DNA of 32,440 nucleotides from NCBI GenBank assembly GCA_902793195.1, contig CADBCS010000005.1, positions 1-32,440 on the forward strand, in the 5' to 3' direction. The first letter of the stretch is position 1. Every line of letters starts with the position of its first letter. Below the pieces are notes generated by a model. That model was not told the DNA's origin. It was given only the letters and a program-made list of their open reading frames with translations, and searched no databases. Origin of the DNA: an uncultured Coriobacteriaceae bacterium (GTDB lineage: Bacteria > Actinomycetota > Coriobacteriia > Coriobacteriales > Atopobiaceae). Of this stretch, positions 8,324 to 16,453 are shown one piece after another. A program made the translations under genes and the position numbers.

Positions 8324-9211
8324 TCATAGCGAGAAGTCGTACGTACCCAGCTTCTCGCCCGTCTCGTAGTTCGTGGCCACGAGCTTGCCGCGCACCTCGC
8401 CCAGCTCGCCATCCTCGCCCAGCGAGAGCTCGTCGCGCTGGAACCACAGCACCTCCAACGCGGTGTTGCCGGGATCGACGACCGCCATCAGCACCGGATC
8501 GACCTCCTTGCCGTTTGCGGCAAAGGCCCCGTCGTCCTGCACGACCATGCGTGCGGTGCCCTTGTTCTCGATCTCCAGCAAAAAGCCCGGGTCGCCCAAA
8601 TAGGTGCCGCGTGCCCTCACCTTTATGGAGCAGTTCTTGTCGCTGGCCACCACCTCGTCGAGCTGCTCGGCATCCGCAAGCGGAGTCGTGCCGTCGGCCG
8701 CGTTCTGGAGGTCCTTCCTCAAAGATCCCAGGGTCTCCTCCAGGTTGGACTCGTCAACGTTTCCAAGCAGCGCGCTGACGTCTGCCGACTTCTTGTCCGA
8801 CGGGTCGATCTGCACGAACGACTGCTCGTCGCTCCCGTCGGTGAGGTAGAGCTTGCCGTCCTTCTCGCGCAAGGTCTGCTTTGCCGAGACGCCGGCATCC
8901 GCGGACTCGCTCTCGCTAAACGTTACGGCCGCATCGCCGCCATCGCCTATCTCGAAGGTTCCGGTAACCGACATTCCAAACACCTCGTAGAGCACCGTGT
9001 GATCGGAGCCGACTATGAGGTAGACGCCCATGGCCTTGTAGAGGTCGAGCTCGTCTCCGGTGACCTCGTCTCCACCCGACGTCACTCCCTCGATGGCCCA
9101 TGTGCCCACGTAGTCGTTCACACGATCCTCGGGCACGGCACTGCCGCACCCGAGGAGGGAGGTTACCAGGAGGAAGGCCGCGCACAGCGTTGCAAACAGT
9201 CGCCTGCCCAT
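8324..9211 (-). CDS. Predicted lipoprotein of unknown function
   Basis: The 295-residue product begins with a clear lipoprotein signal peptide (charged start, hydrophobic core, lipobox LLGC at about 19-22), so it should be anchored outside the membrane. Residues about 30-110 read like a small beta-barrel or lipocalin-like domain found in Firmicutes and Actinobacteria lipoproteins (VGTWAIEGV, then VTGTFEIGD). A second, predicted beta-sandwich domain of about 100 residues ends the protein and resembles DUF5067/DUF4352-type folds (GTARMVVQDD, DPGNTALEVLW). These fold labels are tentative. The start at 9211 is preceded by GAGGGGAA on the minus strand. It lies only 27 bp after the SPFH-domain gene, so the two are probably one transcript. 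No catalytic motif is visible. Confidence 0.78.
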   Translation of the reverse strand: MGRRLFATLCAAFLLVTSLLGCGSAVPEDRVNDYVGTWAIEGVTSGGDEVTGDELDLYKAMGVYLIVGSDHTVLYEVFGMSVTGTFEIGDGGDAAVTFSESESADAGVSAKQTLREKDGKLYLTDGSDEQSFVQIDPSDKKSADVSALLGNVDESNLEETLGSLRKDLQNAADGTTPLADAEQLDEVVASDKNCSIKVRARGTYLGDPGFLLEIENKGTARMVVQDDGAFAANGKEVDPVLMAVVDPGNTALEVLWFQRDELSLGEDGELGEVRGKLVATNYETGEKLGTYDFSL

Positions 9212-9238
9212 ATGTTCCCCTCTATTGCCCGACGAGCC

Positions 9239-10546
9239 TTACTGCCGAGGCTTGCCGCACTCCATGCAGAACTTGCCGTCGTTCACGGCGCCGCACGAGC
9301 AGGTCCAGCTGCCGCCCTGGGGACGCGGGGTACCGCACTCCGTGCAGAACTTGCCGTCGTTTTGGGCGCCGCACTTGGGGCACGCCCATCCGGCGGCGGG
9401 CGCCGGCTTGGGCTTTCCGCAGTTCATGCAGAACTTGCCCGTGTTCTGGGTGCCGCACTCGCAGGTCCAGCCTCCCTGGGCACCGCTGCCAAAGCCGCCG
9501 TTGTCGGCCACGTTGTATGCGTTCTGCGCCTGATAGGGCTGTCCGACGCCCTGATACATGCCGGGCTGGTTCATGCCCATGCCGTTGCCGCCCATCTGCG
9601 CCATGTTCATGCCCATGAAGCCCGTCATGGCGCCGGCAGTGTTGCCCGCGGCCGTCTTCATGGCCTCGCCGGTGGCGTAGCTGGCGTTGGCCGCGCGCAT
9701 GTTGGGATCGCGCATGACGGCCGTCATCTGCAGGCTCTTCAGACGCTCCTCGTCCTCGGGGTTGGCCGCGATGGAGTTGATGCCCACCTTCACGACCTGG
9801 AGGCCGCGCTCCTCGGTCCAGCTGGGCGACAGCACCTCGCGCATGGCCTTGGCCAGCTCCATGGTGTGGCCGGGCACGGCGCTGTAGCGAATGCCGTCGG
9901 CCGAGATCTGGGCGAAGGAGGGCTGCAGCGCGGTGAGGAACTCGCTCTTGAGCTGGCTGTCGAGCTGGTTGCGCTTGAAGTCGCCCGTCACGTTGCCGGC
10001 AACGTTCTTGTAGAACAGCAGCGGGTCGACAATCTTGTAGGAGTACTCGCCGTTGCAGCGCACCGAGATGTCAACGTCGAGGCCGATGTTCTTGTCGACC
10101 ACGCGGAAGGGCACCGGCGTGGGCGTGCCGAACTTGTTGCCCATGATCTCCTTGGTGTTGACGAAGTACACGCGCTGGTCGTTGGCCTCGCTGCCGCCAA
10201 AGGTGAAGCGATAGCCGATGCGCTCGAACGTCTTCTTGATGCCGGCGCCCAGGCCGCCGTAGAACACGGAGGCCTCGGTGCCGGAGTCGAATACGAACTC
10301 GCCGGCCTCCGCGCACACCTCGATGATCTCGCCCTGCTGCACGATGAGCATGCACTGGCCTTCGTTGACGGCGATGATCGACCCGTTGGTGATGATGTCG
10401 CCGCCCTTGTTCTTTCCCCTGCCCTGCTTCCTCTGGCCCTTGGTCATGAGCACGTCGCCGGTGAGCGAATCACAGTAGAAGTAGTCGCGCCACTGGTCGG
10501 CGAGAACGCCAGACGCCGCTCCGATGCCTGCCCTGAGAAGTCCCAT
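9239..10546 (-). CDS. SPFH-domain (YdjI-like) protein with three C-terminal zinc ribbons
   Basis: This 435-residue protein contains an SPFH/band-7-like domain (about 35-290) of the kind often named virion core protein or YdjI. A Gly/Met/Ala-rich low-complexity linker follows (about 295-355). The C-terminus carries three tandem zinc ribbons of the form WxCxCGxxNxGKFCxxCGxP, repeated with about 30-residue spacing, each with two CxxC-type knuckles. Such proteins form membrane-associated scaffolds, and the ribbons probably mediate protein or nucleic-acid contacts. The ATG at 10546 follows GGAGG on the minus strand. A candidate promoter lies at 10606-10634. It heads an apparent operon with the lipoprotein and possibly priA. 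The SPFH family is clear; the specific role is not known. Confidence 0.88.
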   Translation of the reverse strand: MGLLRAGIGAASGVLADQWRDYFYCDSLTGDVLMTKGQRKQGRGKNKGGDIITNGSIIAVNEGQCMLIVQQGEIIEVCAEAGEFVFDSGTEASVFYGGLGAGIKKTFERIGYRFTFGGSEANDQRVYFVNTKEIMGNKFGTPTPVPFRVVDKNIGLDVDISVRCNGEYSYKIVDPLLFYKNVAGNVTGDFKRNQLDSQLKSEFLTALQPSFAQISADGIRYSAVPGHTMELAKAMREVLSPSWTEERGLQVVKVGINSIAANPEDEERLKSLQMTAVMRDPNMRAANASYATGEAMKTAAGNTAGAMTGFMGMNMAQMGGNGMGMNQPGMYQGVGQPYQAQNAYNVADNGGFGSGAQGGWTCECGTQNTGKFCMNCGKPKPAPAAGWACPKCGAQNDGKFCTECGTPRPQGGSWTCSCGAVNDGKFCMECGKPRQ

Positions 10547-10605
10547 GCTATCCTCCGTTCCCCCGCCATATCGCAGGGATTGCTCGGCTCAACAATTTGC
10601 TTCAT

Positions 10606-10634
10606 ATAATAGCGCTTTTGCGCAACTTGGTTAC
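10606..10634 (-). promoter_or_regulatory. Candidate promoter for the SPFH-lipoprotein operon
   Basis: On the minus strand, TATTAT (10606-10611) is preceded at 17 bp by the weak -35 GTAACC (10629-10634). A GCGC-aaaa-GCGC mini-hairpin lies between them. The leader would be about 50 nt. Confidence 0.4.
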
Positions 10635-10808
10635 GTCGGAGCTCCACCGCAATACTCGCGCTCAACGTTTCTTCCCCAGGCACTCAGAACGTAACCACGA
10701 CTCGCGTATCAGCACGTTGAAGAATCGCAATCCCGTCGCGCACACAACACTCGTTGGATCCTGGCATATTCTTGCGTTGCCATAGTCTCTGGAGGTGCTC
10801 GGGTCATC

Positions 10809-10890
10809 ACTTGCGTGTTTCGTGCAAATCTAACATCTACAACTTGCGTGTTTCGTGCTATATTGCATTCATAAACTTGCGTGTTTCGTG
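10809..10890 (+). repeat. Three direct repeats ACTTGCGTGTTTCGTG at exact 33-bp period, upstream of the DUF4143 ATPase
   Basis: Copies start at 10809, 10842 and 10875. The first two extend one base further (C). The spacers of 16-17 bp are unrelated and A/T-rich. The last copy ends 15 bp before the chosen ATG at 10906, so the array covers the promoter and leader of that gene. A 33-bp period is close to three helical turns, which places all three sites on the same face of the DNA and suggests cooperative protein binding. The first spacer contains ACATCTACAA, also part of the 2033-2256 motif. The rest of the 10547-10905 gap (10635-10808) shows nothing I can name. Confidence 0.9.
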
Positions 10891-10905
10891 ATTATGCGAG
10901 GTAGA

Positions 10906-12267
10906 ATGCTACGGCGGAAACTGTACGATAACTTGCTCGAGTGGAAGCACACCGATGCTGGGAAAACCGCCCTTCTGGTAAAGGGCGCACGACGCGTCGG
11001 CAAGTCCACCATGGTGAGCGAGTTCGGCCGCAGGGAGTACCGATCGTGCATCGTCATCGACTTCTTCGAGGCCACCGAGGAGCTGAAGCAGGACTTCCGG
11101 GACCTCGCCAACGACCTCGACACGCTCTTCCTGCAAATCATGGCACGCTACGGCACCACCCTCTACGAGCGGGAGTCCCTCATCGTGTTCGACGAGGTGC
11201 AGTGCTTCCCCTTCGCGCGCGGAATGATCAAGTACCTGGTGGCCGACGGGCGCTACGACTACGTCGAGACGGGCTCCCTCCTCTCCATACGCCAGAACGT
11301 CGCAGACATCGTCATTCCCTCCGAGGAACACTCCGTCGCGCTTGAGCCCATGGACTTCGAGGAGTTCTGCTGGGCCATGGGCGAGGAGCCGCTGACTCGC
11401 CTCATCGCATCCAGTTTCGGGCGGCTCAGGCCCCTCCCCGACGACCTGCACCGCAAGGCCATGAGGCTCTTCCGCGAGTACATGCTGGTGGGAGGCATGC
11501 CCGAGGTGGTGGACGGATACGTGCGGACGAGAGATTTCGCACGTGCGGATGCGACGAAGAGACAGATTCTCGAGCTCTACCGCAACGACGTGGGAAAGTT
11601 TGCCGGCGCATCGCAGTACCGCGTCACGAACGTGTTCGACGCGATCCCAGGCCAGCTCTCAAAGCACGAGAAGCGGTTCAAGCTGTCGAGCATAAGCAAG
11701 GACGCGCGGATGCGCACCTATGAGGAGGCGTTCTTCTGGCTTGGAGACGCAAGAATCGCCAACATCGCCTATGCCTCTACGGACCCTTCGGTAGGGTTGG
11801 GCCTGAGCTCCGAACATGCGACGCTTAAGTGCTACCTCGCCGACACGGGTCTCCTCGTGAGCCTGTCATTCCCCGACATGGGCCTCGAACCGGAGTCCGT
11901 GTACCAGCAGGTGCTCCTCGGCGGTCTGGGAGTCAACGAGGGGATGCTCGTCGAGAACATCGTCGCCCAGCAACTCGTGGCCGCTGGTCACAGCCTGTTC
12001 TTCTACTCGTCCTACGATCGCGAGGACAGCTCGAACCGCATGGAGGTCGATTTCCTCGTGGTGCGCCCATATCCCAACGCTGCCATGAAGCCGCGCGTCT
12101 CCCCCATAGAGGTCAAGTCGCCGAGGCAGTACAGCACCGTCTCGCTGGACAAGTTCAAGGCCAAGTTCGGCTCGCGCGTCGGCGTACAGTACGTAGTGCA
12201 TCCCAAGCAGTTGAGGTTGGAAGGCGACCGCATATACCTCCCCCTCTACATGGCATACCTGCTGTAG
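10906..12267 (+). CDS. AAA_14 / DUF4143 ATPase with C-terminal nuclease-like domain
   Basis: This 453-residue protein has the AAA_14 P-loop domain, with Walker A KGARRVGKST near residue 25. Walker B is LIVFDEVQ at about 90, followed by the family's ETGSLLS sensor motif. A DUF4143 region ends the protein. It carries the PD-(D/E)XK-like pair EVDFLV and PIEVKSP, which resembles a degenerate restriction-endonuclease fold. Members are abundant paralogues in gut Actinobacteria and Bacteroidetes, with no established function. I chose the ATG at 10906 because GAGG sits 4 nt upstream; another ATG lies at 10894. The three 33-bp-period repeats immediately upstream are probably its control sites. It converges on the helicase gene at 12570. 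Confidence 0.88.
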   Translation: MLRRKLYDNLLEWKHTDAGKTALLVKGARRVGKSTMVSEFGRREYRSCIVIDFFEATEELKQDFRDLANDLDTLFLQIMARYGTTLYERESLIVFDEVQCFPFARGMIKYLVADGRYDYVETGSLLSIRQNVADIVIPSEEHSVALEPMDFEEFCWAMGEEPLTRLIASSFGRLRPLPDDLHRKAMRLFREYMLVGGMPEVVDGYVRTRDFARADATKRQILELYRNDVGKFAGASQYRVTNVFDAIPGQLSKHEKRFKLSSISKDARMRTYEEAFFWLGDARIANIAYASTDPSVGLGLSSEHATLKCYLADTGLLVSLSFPDMGLEPESVYQQVLLGGLGVNEGMLVENIVAQQLVAAGHSLFFYSSYDREDSSNRMEVDFLVVRPYPNAAMKPRVSPIEVKSPRQYSTVSLDKFKAKFGSRVGVQYVVHPKQLRLEGDRIYLPLYMAYLL

Positions 12268-12333
12268 ACGGCGCCGGGCATTCGGTGAAAATCGGCAGTC
12301 GCAAAACCTGACGAGGCCATGCCACGAGTTCCT

Positions 12334-12545
12334 ATCATTTGCAGGGACACGCAAGGTGCTGAGACGCATAAGGCGTTGCGGCGAGCTTTGGTCGCCTTAA
12401 GGGCAGCCCATCAAAGGAGGTGACACACTCTGGCGACGGGCGAGGTGCTGCAAATCATTGCCCCTTCAAAAGCTCCCAAGCAGGTTGCTATCCTTGGAAT
12501 ATTACCATTTGCAACGTTTTTAGTTTACCATTTGCAGCGTTTTTA
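12334..12545. repeat. Orphan repeat pair and related sites in the 12268-12569 intergenic region
   Basis: TTACCATTTGCARCGTTTTT occurs twice in tandem, starting at 12502 and 12525 (23-bp period, one base different). The core CATTTGCA recurs at 12334-12344 (ATCATTTGCAG), and CTGCAAATCAT lies inverted at 12448-12458. The pair resembles the repeats that precede the DUF4143 ATPase gene in organisation, though not in sequence, but no gene follows it here. A perfect AAAGGAGGTGA at 12413-12423 also has no convincing start codon after it. I see no gene in this 302-bp gap between two converging coding regions, and no good terminator. Confidence 0.75.
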
Positions 12546-12569
12546 CTTTCGGGTGGTGTCCCAAAAGCT

Positions 12570-14924
12570 CTACGCACCGAGCCTGCCCGCGCTCCACTCT
12601 GCCACGCGCTCGCGCATGCCCTCCACGTCCAGCACACCGTAGGCGAACCCCTTGCGCACGAGCTCGTCGGGGAGGAACTCGTCGTACTTGTCGAACACGG
12701 GAACCTCGCCCGGATACACCAGCTCCATGGGGTCGAACTCCTGCGCCACCACGTCCTGCAGGGTGCGTAGGAACTCATCCTCGTTGGAGCGCATCCTAAA
12801 CTGGATGTAGTACGGCCGCGAGACGTCCACGCCCTTTATGCCCAGACCCGCCGGCATGCGCAGCTTGATGACGCGCTCCAGGGCCAGAAACGCATAGGTC
12901 CCCAGCCAGGGGAACAGCGCCCAGGTGTCACCTCCCAGGTTCACAAGCGGACGCGCGGTAACGCCGGCGTTGAGCGCCACCGTGCGCGCGTGCATGAGCC
13001 GCGCACGGGCGTTGTCGCGCAGGTACGGGTAGTCCCTCTGCTCGCGTAGGACCTGGTGCATCCGCTCGAGCACGCGCGTGTTGATGTCGCCCGGGCACTC
13101 GCCAAAGTACGCGGGCACCTTCCCCCTCACCTGGGTGCAGTACACGAGACGGCGCTTGTGGTCGACCTCCTCGACGATCCACACGTGTCCCGCGATTGCG
13201 AGCTTCTCGCCTGCCGGAGGGGGCTGCACGACCGTTCCCAGTTCCTGCGACTCCGACCTCACCGTGTACTCCTCGCTCTCCACGAACACGCCGTAGAAGC
13301 GGAAGTTGTTGGTTACGCGCTCGCCCGCCAGTCCCACTATGAGGCCGCCGGTCTCGGTCCACTGCACATGCCCGATCTGGAGCAGGTGGCGCAGGAGCAC
13401 CCGATAGTCCTCCTCGCTCACGCGATGGAAGTACGCGAGGCTCAGCACGCGACCAGCCAGCGCTGCCGGGGTCATCTCCCCTCCCGAGGCGAGCGTCGCC
13501 ATGGTCTGGTGGTAGAGCAGACTGTAGGGCAGGCGGTCGAGGCGCGGCGGCTCGACCCACCGCTCCTCGATGTAGAGCTGCACCAGGGCGATGCCCTGCA
13601 GCAGCTTCCAGGGTATTGTCTCGCTCACCATGGCACGGGGCTCGGGCGGGTCCTCGCGCATGACGAACCACATCTCGGGCGGCGCGCCCCGACGTCCGGT
13701 ACGTCCCATGCGCTGCAGAAACGCGCTCACGGTAAACGGCGCGTCGATCTGGAACGCACGCTCGAGGCGGCCGATGTCGATGCCCAGCTCCAGCGTCGCG
13801 GTGGTGCAGGTGGTGAGCGCGAGGTCGTCGTCGCGCATGAGGTCCTCCGCGGTCTCCCTAAAGCTCGACGACAGGTTGCCGTGGTGGATGAGGAAGCGGT
13901 CTGGCTCGCCGTTCGCCTCGCAGTAGCCACGCAGCGTCGTGGTGACCGCCTCGCAGTCCTCGCGCGAGTTGGAGAACACCAGGCATTTGCGCCCGCGCGT
14001 GTGCTCGTATATGTAGCCGATCCCGGGGTCGGCATTCTCCGGCGCCCGGTCGTCTGGCTCGGGAACCGCGACGTCTGCAAGGTCGAGCCGCGGCCGCCCG
14101 AGCTGGGTGCTTGCGTCTCCGACCGCAGGCAGCTCGGCGGGATCGCACTCCTCCACCATCACGTCCACGTGGGACGAGCGCCCCGCATGAGCGCCCCCGT
14201 CGTCCTCGGCCGCCTGGGTGCCGTAGGTGTAGAAGTGCTCCATGGATATGCGCCATGTCTGGCCCACCCGCTCGACGCGGGGTATGACCGTGGAGCGTCC
14301 CGTTCCCTGCGAGAGCAGCTCTCCCGTGGCCTCGGGATCGCCGATGGTCGCCGAGAGCCCAATGCGTCGGGGGTTGCATCCCGCCAGGCGCGAGAGCCGC
14401 TCTATGAGGCACAGGGTCTGGCCGCCGCGATCGCCGCGAAGCAGCGAGTGCACCTCGTCTATCACCACGAACCGCAAGTCGCAGAACAGGCGCGACACGG
14501 CCGCGTGGCGATGGAGCAGCATTGCCTCCAGCGATTCGGGGGTTATTTGCAGGATGCCGCTCGGCCGCTTTACCATGCGGGCCTTGTGGGACGCGGACAC
14601 GTCCCCGTGCCAATGCCACACGGGTATGTTGGCCTCGCGGCACAGGTCGCTGAGCCGATAGAACTGGTCGTTGATGAGCGCCTTGAGCGGCCCAATGTAG
14701 ATTGCCCCCACCGACCTGGGCGGATCCTCGTCGAACAGCGTGAGGATGGGAAAGAACGCCGCCTCGGTCTTTCCAGACGCCGTCGACGAGGTGAGCAGCA
14801 CGTGCTCGTCGGTGTTGAAGATGGCATCGCCCGCGGCAACCTGTATGCCGCGCAGCGACTCCCATTCGTGGGCGTATATGAAGTCCTGCACGAAGGGGGC
14901 ATAGCGGTCGAATACCTGGGGCAT
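12570..14924 (-). CDS. Lhr/BrxHI-like superfamily II DEAD/DEAH-box helicase
   Basis: The 784-residue product shows all the main SF2 helicase motifs. These are Walker A SSTASGKT (46-53), DEVH (156-159), SAT (191-193), the C-lobe VFSNS (about 316-320), TATLELGIDIG (about 375-385) and motif VI QRMGRTGRRG (404-413). The roughly 370-residue C-terminal extension, including winged-helix-like parts, recalls Lhr-type helicases such as BrxHI of type 2 BREX systems. I chose the ATG at 14924 because AAGGAG precedes it and the protein begins as family members do; a longer frame upstream only runs through the neighbouring gene. It is the last gene of the metK-TerB-ATPase-helicase series, 38 bp after the ATPase. 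Probable role: ATP-driven DNA or RNA unwinding within the module. Confidence 0.9.
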   Translation of the reverse strand: MPQVFDRYAPFVQDFIYAHEWESLRGIQVAAGDAIFNTDEHVLLTSSTASGKTEAAFFPILTLFDEDPPRSVGAIYIGPLKALINDQFYRLSDLCREANIPVWHWHGDVSASHKARMVKRPSGILQITPESLEAMLLHRHAAVSRLFCDLRFVVIDEVHSLLRGDRGGQTLCLIERLSRLAGCNPRRIGLSATIGDPEATGELLSQGTGRSTVIPRVERVGQTWRISMEHFYTYGTQAAEDDGGAHAGRSSHVDVMVEECDPAELPAVGDASTQLGRPRLDLADVAVPEPDDRAPENADPGIGYIYEHTRGRKCLVFSNSREDCEAVTTTLRGYCEANGEPDRFLIHHGNLSSSFRETAEDLMRDDDLALTTCTTATLELGIDIGRLERAFQIDAPFTVSAFLQRMGRTGRRGAPPEMWFVMREDPPEPRAMVSETIPWKLLQGIALVQLYIEERWVEPPRLDRLPYSLLYHQTMATLASGGEMTPAALAGRVLSLAYFHRVSEEDYRVLLRHLLQIGHVQWTETGGLIVGLAGERVTNNFRFYGVFVESEEYTVRSESQELGTVVQPPPAGEKLAIAGHVWIVEEVDHKRRLVYCTQVRGKVPAYFGECPGDINTRVLERMHQVLREQRDYPYLRDNARARLMHARTVALNAGVTARPLVNLGGDTWALFPWLGTYAFLALERVIKLRMPAGLGIKGVDVSRPYYIQFRMRSNEDEFLRTLQDVVAQEFDPMELVYPGEVPVFDKYDEFLPDELVRKGFAYGVLDVEGMRERVAEWSAGRLGA

Positions 14925-14962
14925 GGTCGTCTCCTTCCGCCGGCTGCCTGAGATGAGGCGAG

Positions 14963-16303
14963 CTAGATGGTGAACTCCGCATATCCGGGCGCAACGTCCG
15001 CCTCGTCGTCTGGCCCCTCGGGCTTGGCGTGCACGAACGAGCCTGACCCAAGCAGCCCCGCGACGGTAAGCGACGGGTCCTGCCACATGATGTCGAGCAT
15101 CTCGATGAGGTCGCGGATGACCTCGCGAGGCGTTATGTGGCTGCTTGCCCCCACGCGTCCCAGCTCGAGCTGGAGGAACTCCACCAGGTCGTTGTCGTCG
15201 AGCGTCCGCTGGTACCCAAACAGGTCGGCGTGGATGTCGGCGAGCTTCTCGGAGAGCACGAGCAGCTCCTCGTGGGTGAGAGGCTGCAGCCGAATAACCG
15301 GCGCCAACAGGTCCACCAGGCCCTCGCGCCCAAAGCGCCCCTGGGTGAGCCGGGAGCGGAGCGCCTCGTAGGAGTACAGGCCGCGACGGCGGTCCTCTAT
15401 GCATTGGGGCGTGCCGCTCATAATGACGCCAAGGTGCTCGGCCCTGCCCTGGAGGGCGTCGTTGTACATGGTGAGTATCTTCTCGTAGTTGTACTGGCGC
15501 GCGATGGCATGGGGAATCTTGTACAGGTTGACCAACTCATCCACCAGCACGACCAGTCCCGCATAGCCGGCCCCCACGAGGAACCGAGCGAGCAGCTTAA
15601 TGTAGTCGTACCAGTCGTCGTCGGTGATGATGCAGGAGACCCCCAGCTCCGACTTAGCCTCGGTCTTGGTGCGATACTCCCCGCGGAACCACTTGCTCAC
15701 ATATGCCTTGGTCTCGTCGTCGCCCTCCACGTGCGCCCGATAGTAGGCAGCCAGAAGACGGGCGAAGTCGAACCCGTGCACCAGCTCCCTGAGGTCCGCG
15801 ATCACGAGGTAGATGCGACGCTCCACCTCGTCGGCAAAGGACGGGTCGTCTGGCAGGATGCCCGAAGAGGCCACCTCCGCCTGCACGCCCGAGATCCATC
15901 GGTCGAGCACCAGCGTGAGCGCTCCTCCCTCGGGTCGCGTGCGCGTGGACAGGTTGCGAACCAGCTCGCGATAGGTGGCGAGGCCCTGTCCCTTGCCGCC
16001 CTGGAGCCGTCGCTCGGGAGACAGGTCGGCATCGGCAACCACGAAGCCCTTTCCCATGGCATGGTTGCGAATCGTCTGCAACAGGAAGCTCTTGCCACTG
16101 CCATAGCGACCCACCACAAACCGAAACGACGCGCCGCCATCGGCCACGATGTCCAGGTCGCGCAGCAGGGCCCCGATCTCAGCCTCGCGGCCCACGGTAA
16201 TGTAGGGCAGTCCCACGCGTGGGACGACACCGCCCTTGAGCGAGTTGACAAGAACGGTTGCGATGCGTTTGGGAACACGAACGCGTTGCTCTGCCTGTGC
16301 CAT
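14963..16303 (-). CDS. BrxD-like P-loop ATPase (DUF2791)
   Basis: This 446-residue ATPase has Walker A GRYGSGKS (65-72) and Walker B VVLVDE (251-256). The late motif GTPQCIEDRRRGLYSYEAL (about 298-316) is a hallmark of the DUF2791 family, which includes BrxD of type 2 BREX. The family belongs to the STAND/ORC-like AAA+ group and is thought to couple ATP hydrolysis to DNA loading or remodelling by partner helicases. The ATG at 16303 is preceded by AAAGG at 7-nt spacing; the longer in-frame ATG at 16354 lacks this. A candidate internal promoter lies at 16332-16361, so the ATPase and helicase may also be transcribed apart from metK and the TerB gene. Cytoplasmic, with no membrane segment. Confidence 0.9.
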   Translation of the reverse strand: MAQAEQRVRVPKRIATVLVNSLKGGVVPRVGLPYITVGREAEIGALLRDLDIVADGGASFRFVVGRYGSGKSFLLQTIRNHAMGKGFVVADADLSPERRLQGGKGQGLATYRELVRNLSTRTRPEGGALTLVLDRWISGVQAEVASSGILPDDPSFADEVERRIYLVIADLRELVHGFDFARLLAAYYRAHVEGDDETKAYVSKWFRGEYRTKTEAKSELGVSCIITDDDWYDYIKLLARFLVGAGYAGLVVLVDELVNLYKIPHAIARQYNYEKILTMYNDALQGRAEHLGVIMSGTPQCIEDRRRGLYSYEALRSRLTQGRFGREGLVDLLAPVIRLQPLTHEELLVLSEKLADIHADLFGYQRTLDDNDLVEFLQLELGRVGASSHITPREVIRDLIEMLDIMWQDPSLTVAGLLGSGSFVHAKPEGPDDEADVAPGYAEFTI

Positions 16304-16331
16304 GGATAGCCTTTCGTCGAGTGTTTGCACT

Positions 16332-16361
16332 AGTATAGCCATCCGCGATGCCAATTGCGAA
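16332..16361 (-). promoter_or_regulatory. Candidate internal promoter before the DUF2791 ATPase
   Basis: On the minus strand, TATACT (16332-16337) lies 18 bp after TTCGCA (16356-16361), within the 150-bp gap between the TerB and ATPase genes. CTAGTA and TACTAG flank the region as a loose inverted repeat. Confidence 0.45.
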
Positions 16362-16453
16362 CGAATGTACTAGAAATGGAGAGGAACGCCCCAATTCGTT
16401 CTAGCCACGTGCTCGTGGAGCACCCGGCGCACTCCGCTCAGCCTGGCGGCCGC

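Noticed and set aside
6231..8369. Very long plus-strand frame opposite priA
   Set aside because: It is antisense to a full-length, motif-rich priA and rich in Arg, His and Ala, as GC-rich shadows are.
10809..10890. CRISPR-like spacing of three repeats
   Set aside because: Repeats of 16-17 bp with 16-17 bp spacers are shorter than any CRISPR array, there are only three, and no cas gene is present. The position over a start codon fits control sites better.
12420..12770. Plus-strand frame after the perfect Shine-Dalgarno sequence
   Set aside because: Most of it is the antisense shadow of the helicase 3' end, and its residues have no coherent domain.
14925..15404. N-terminal extension of the helicase frame
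   Set aside because: The open frame continues through the ATPase gene in another phase, with no helicase-family resemblance. The ATG at 14924 has a strong ribosome-binding site and a family-like start.
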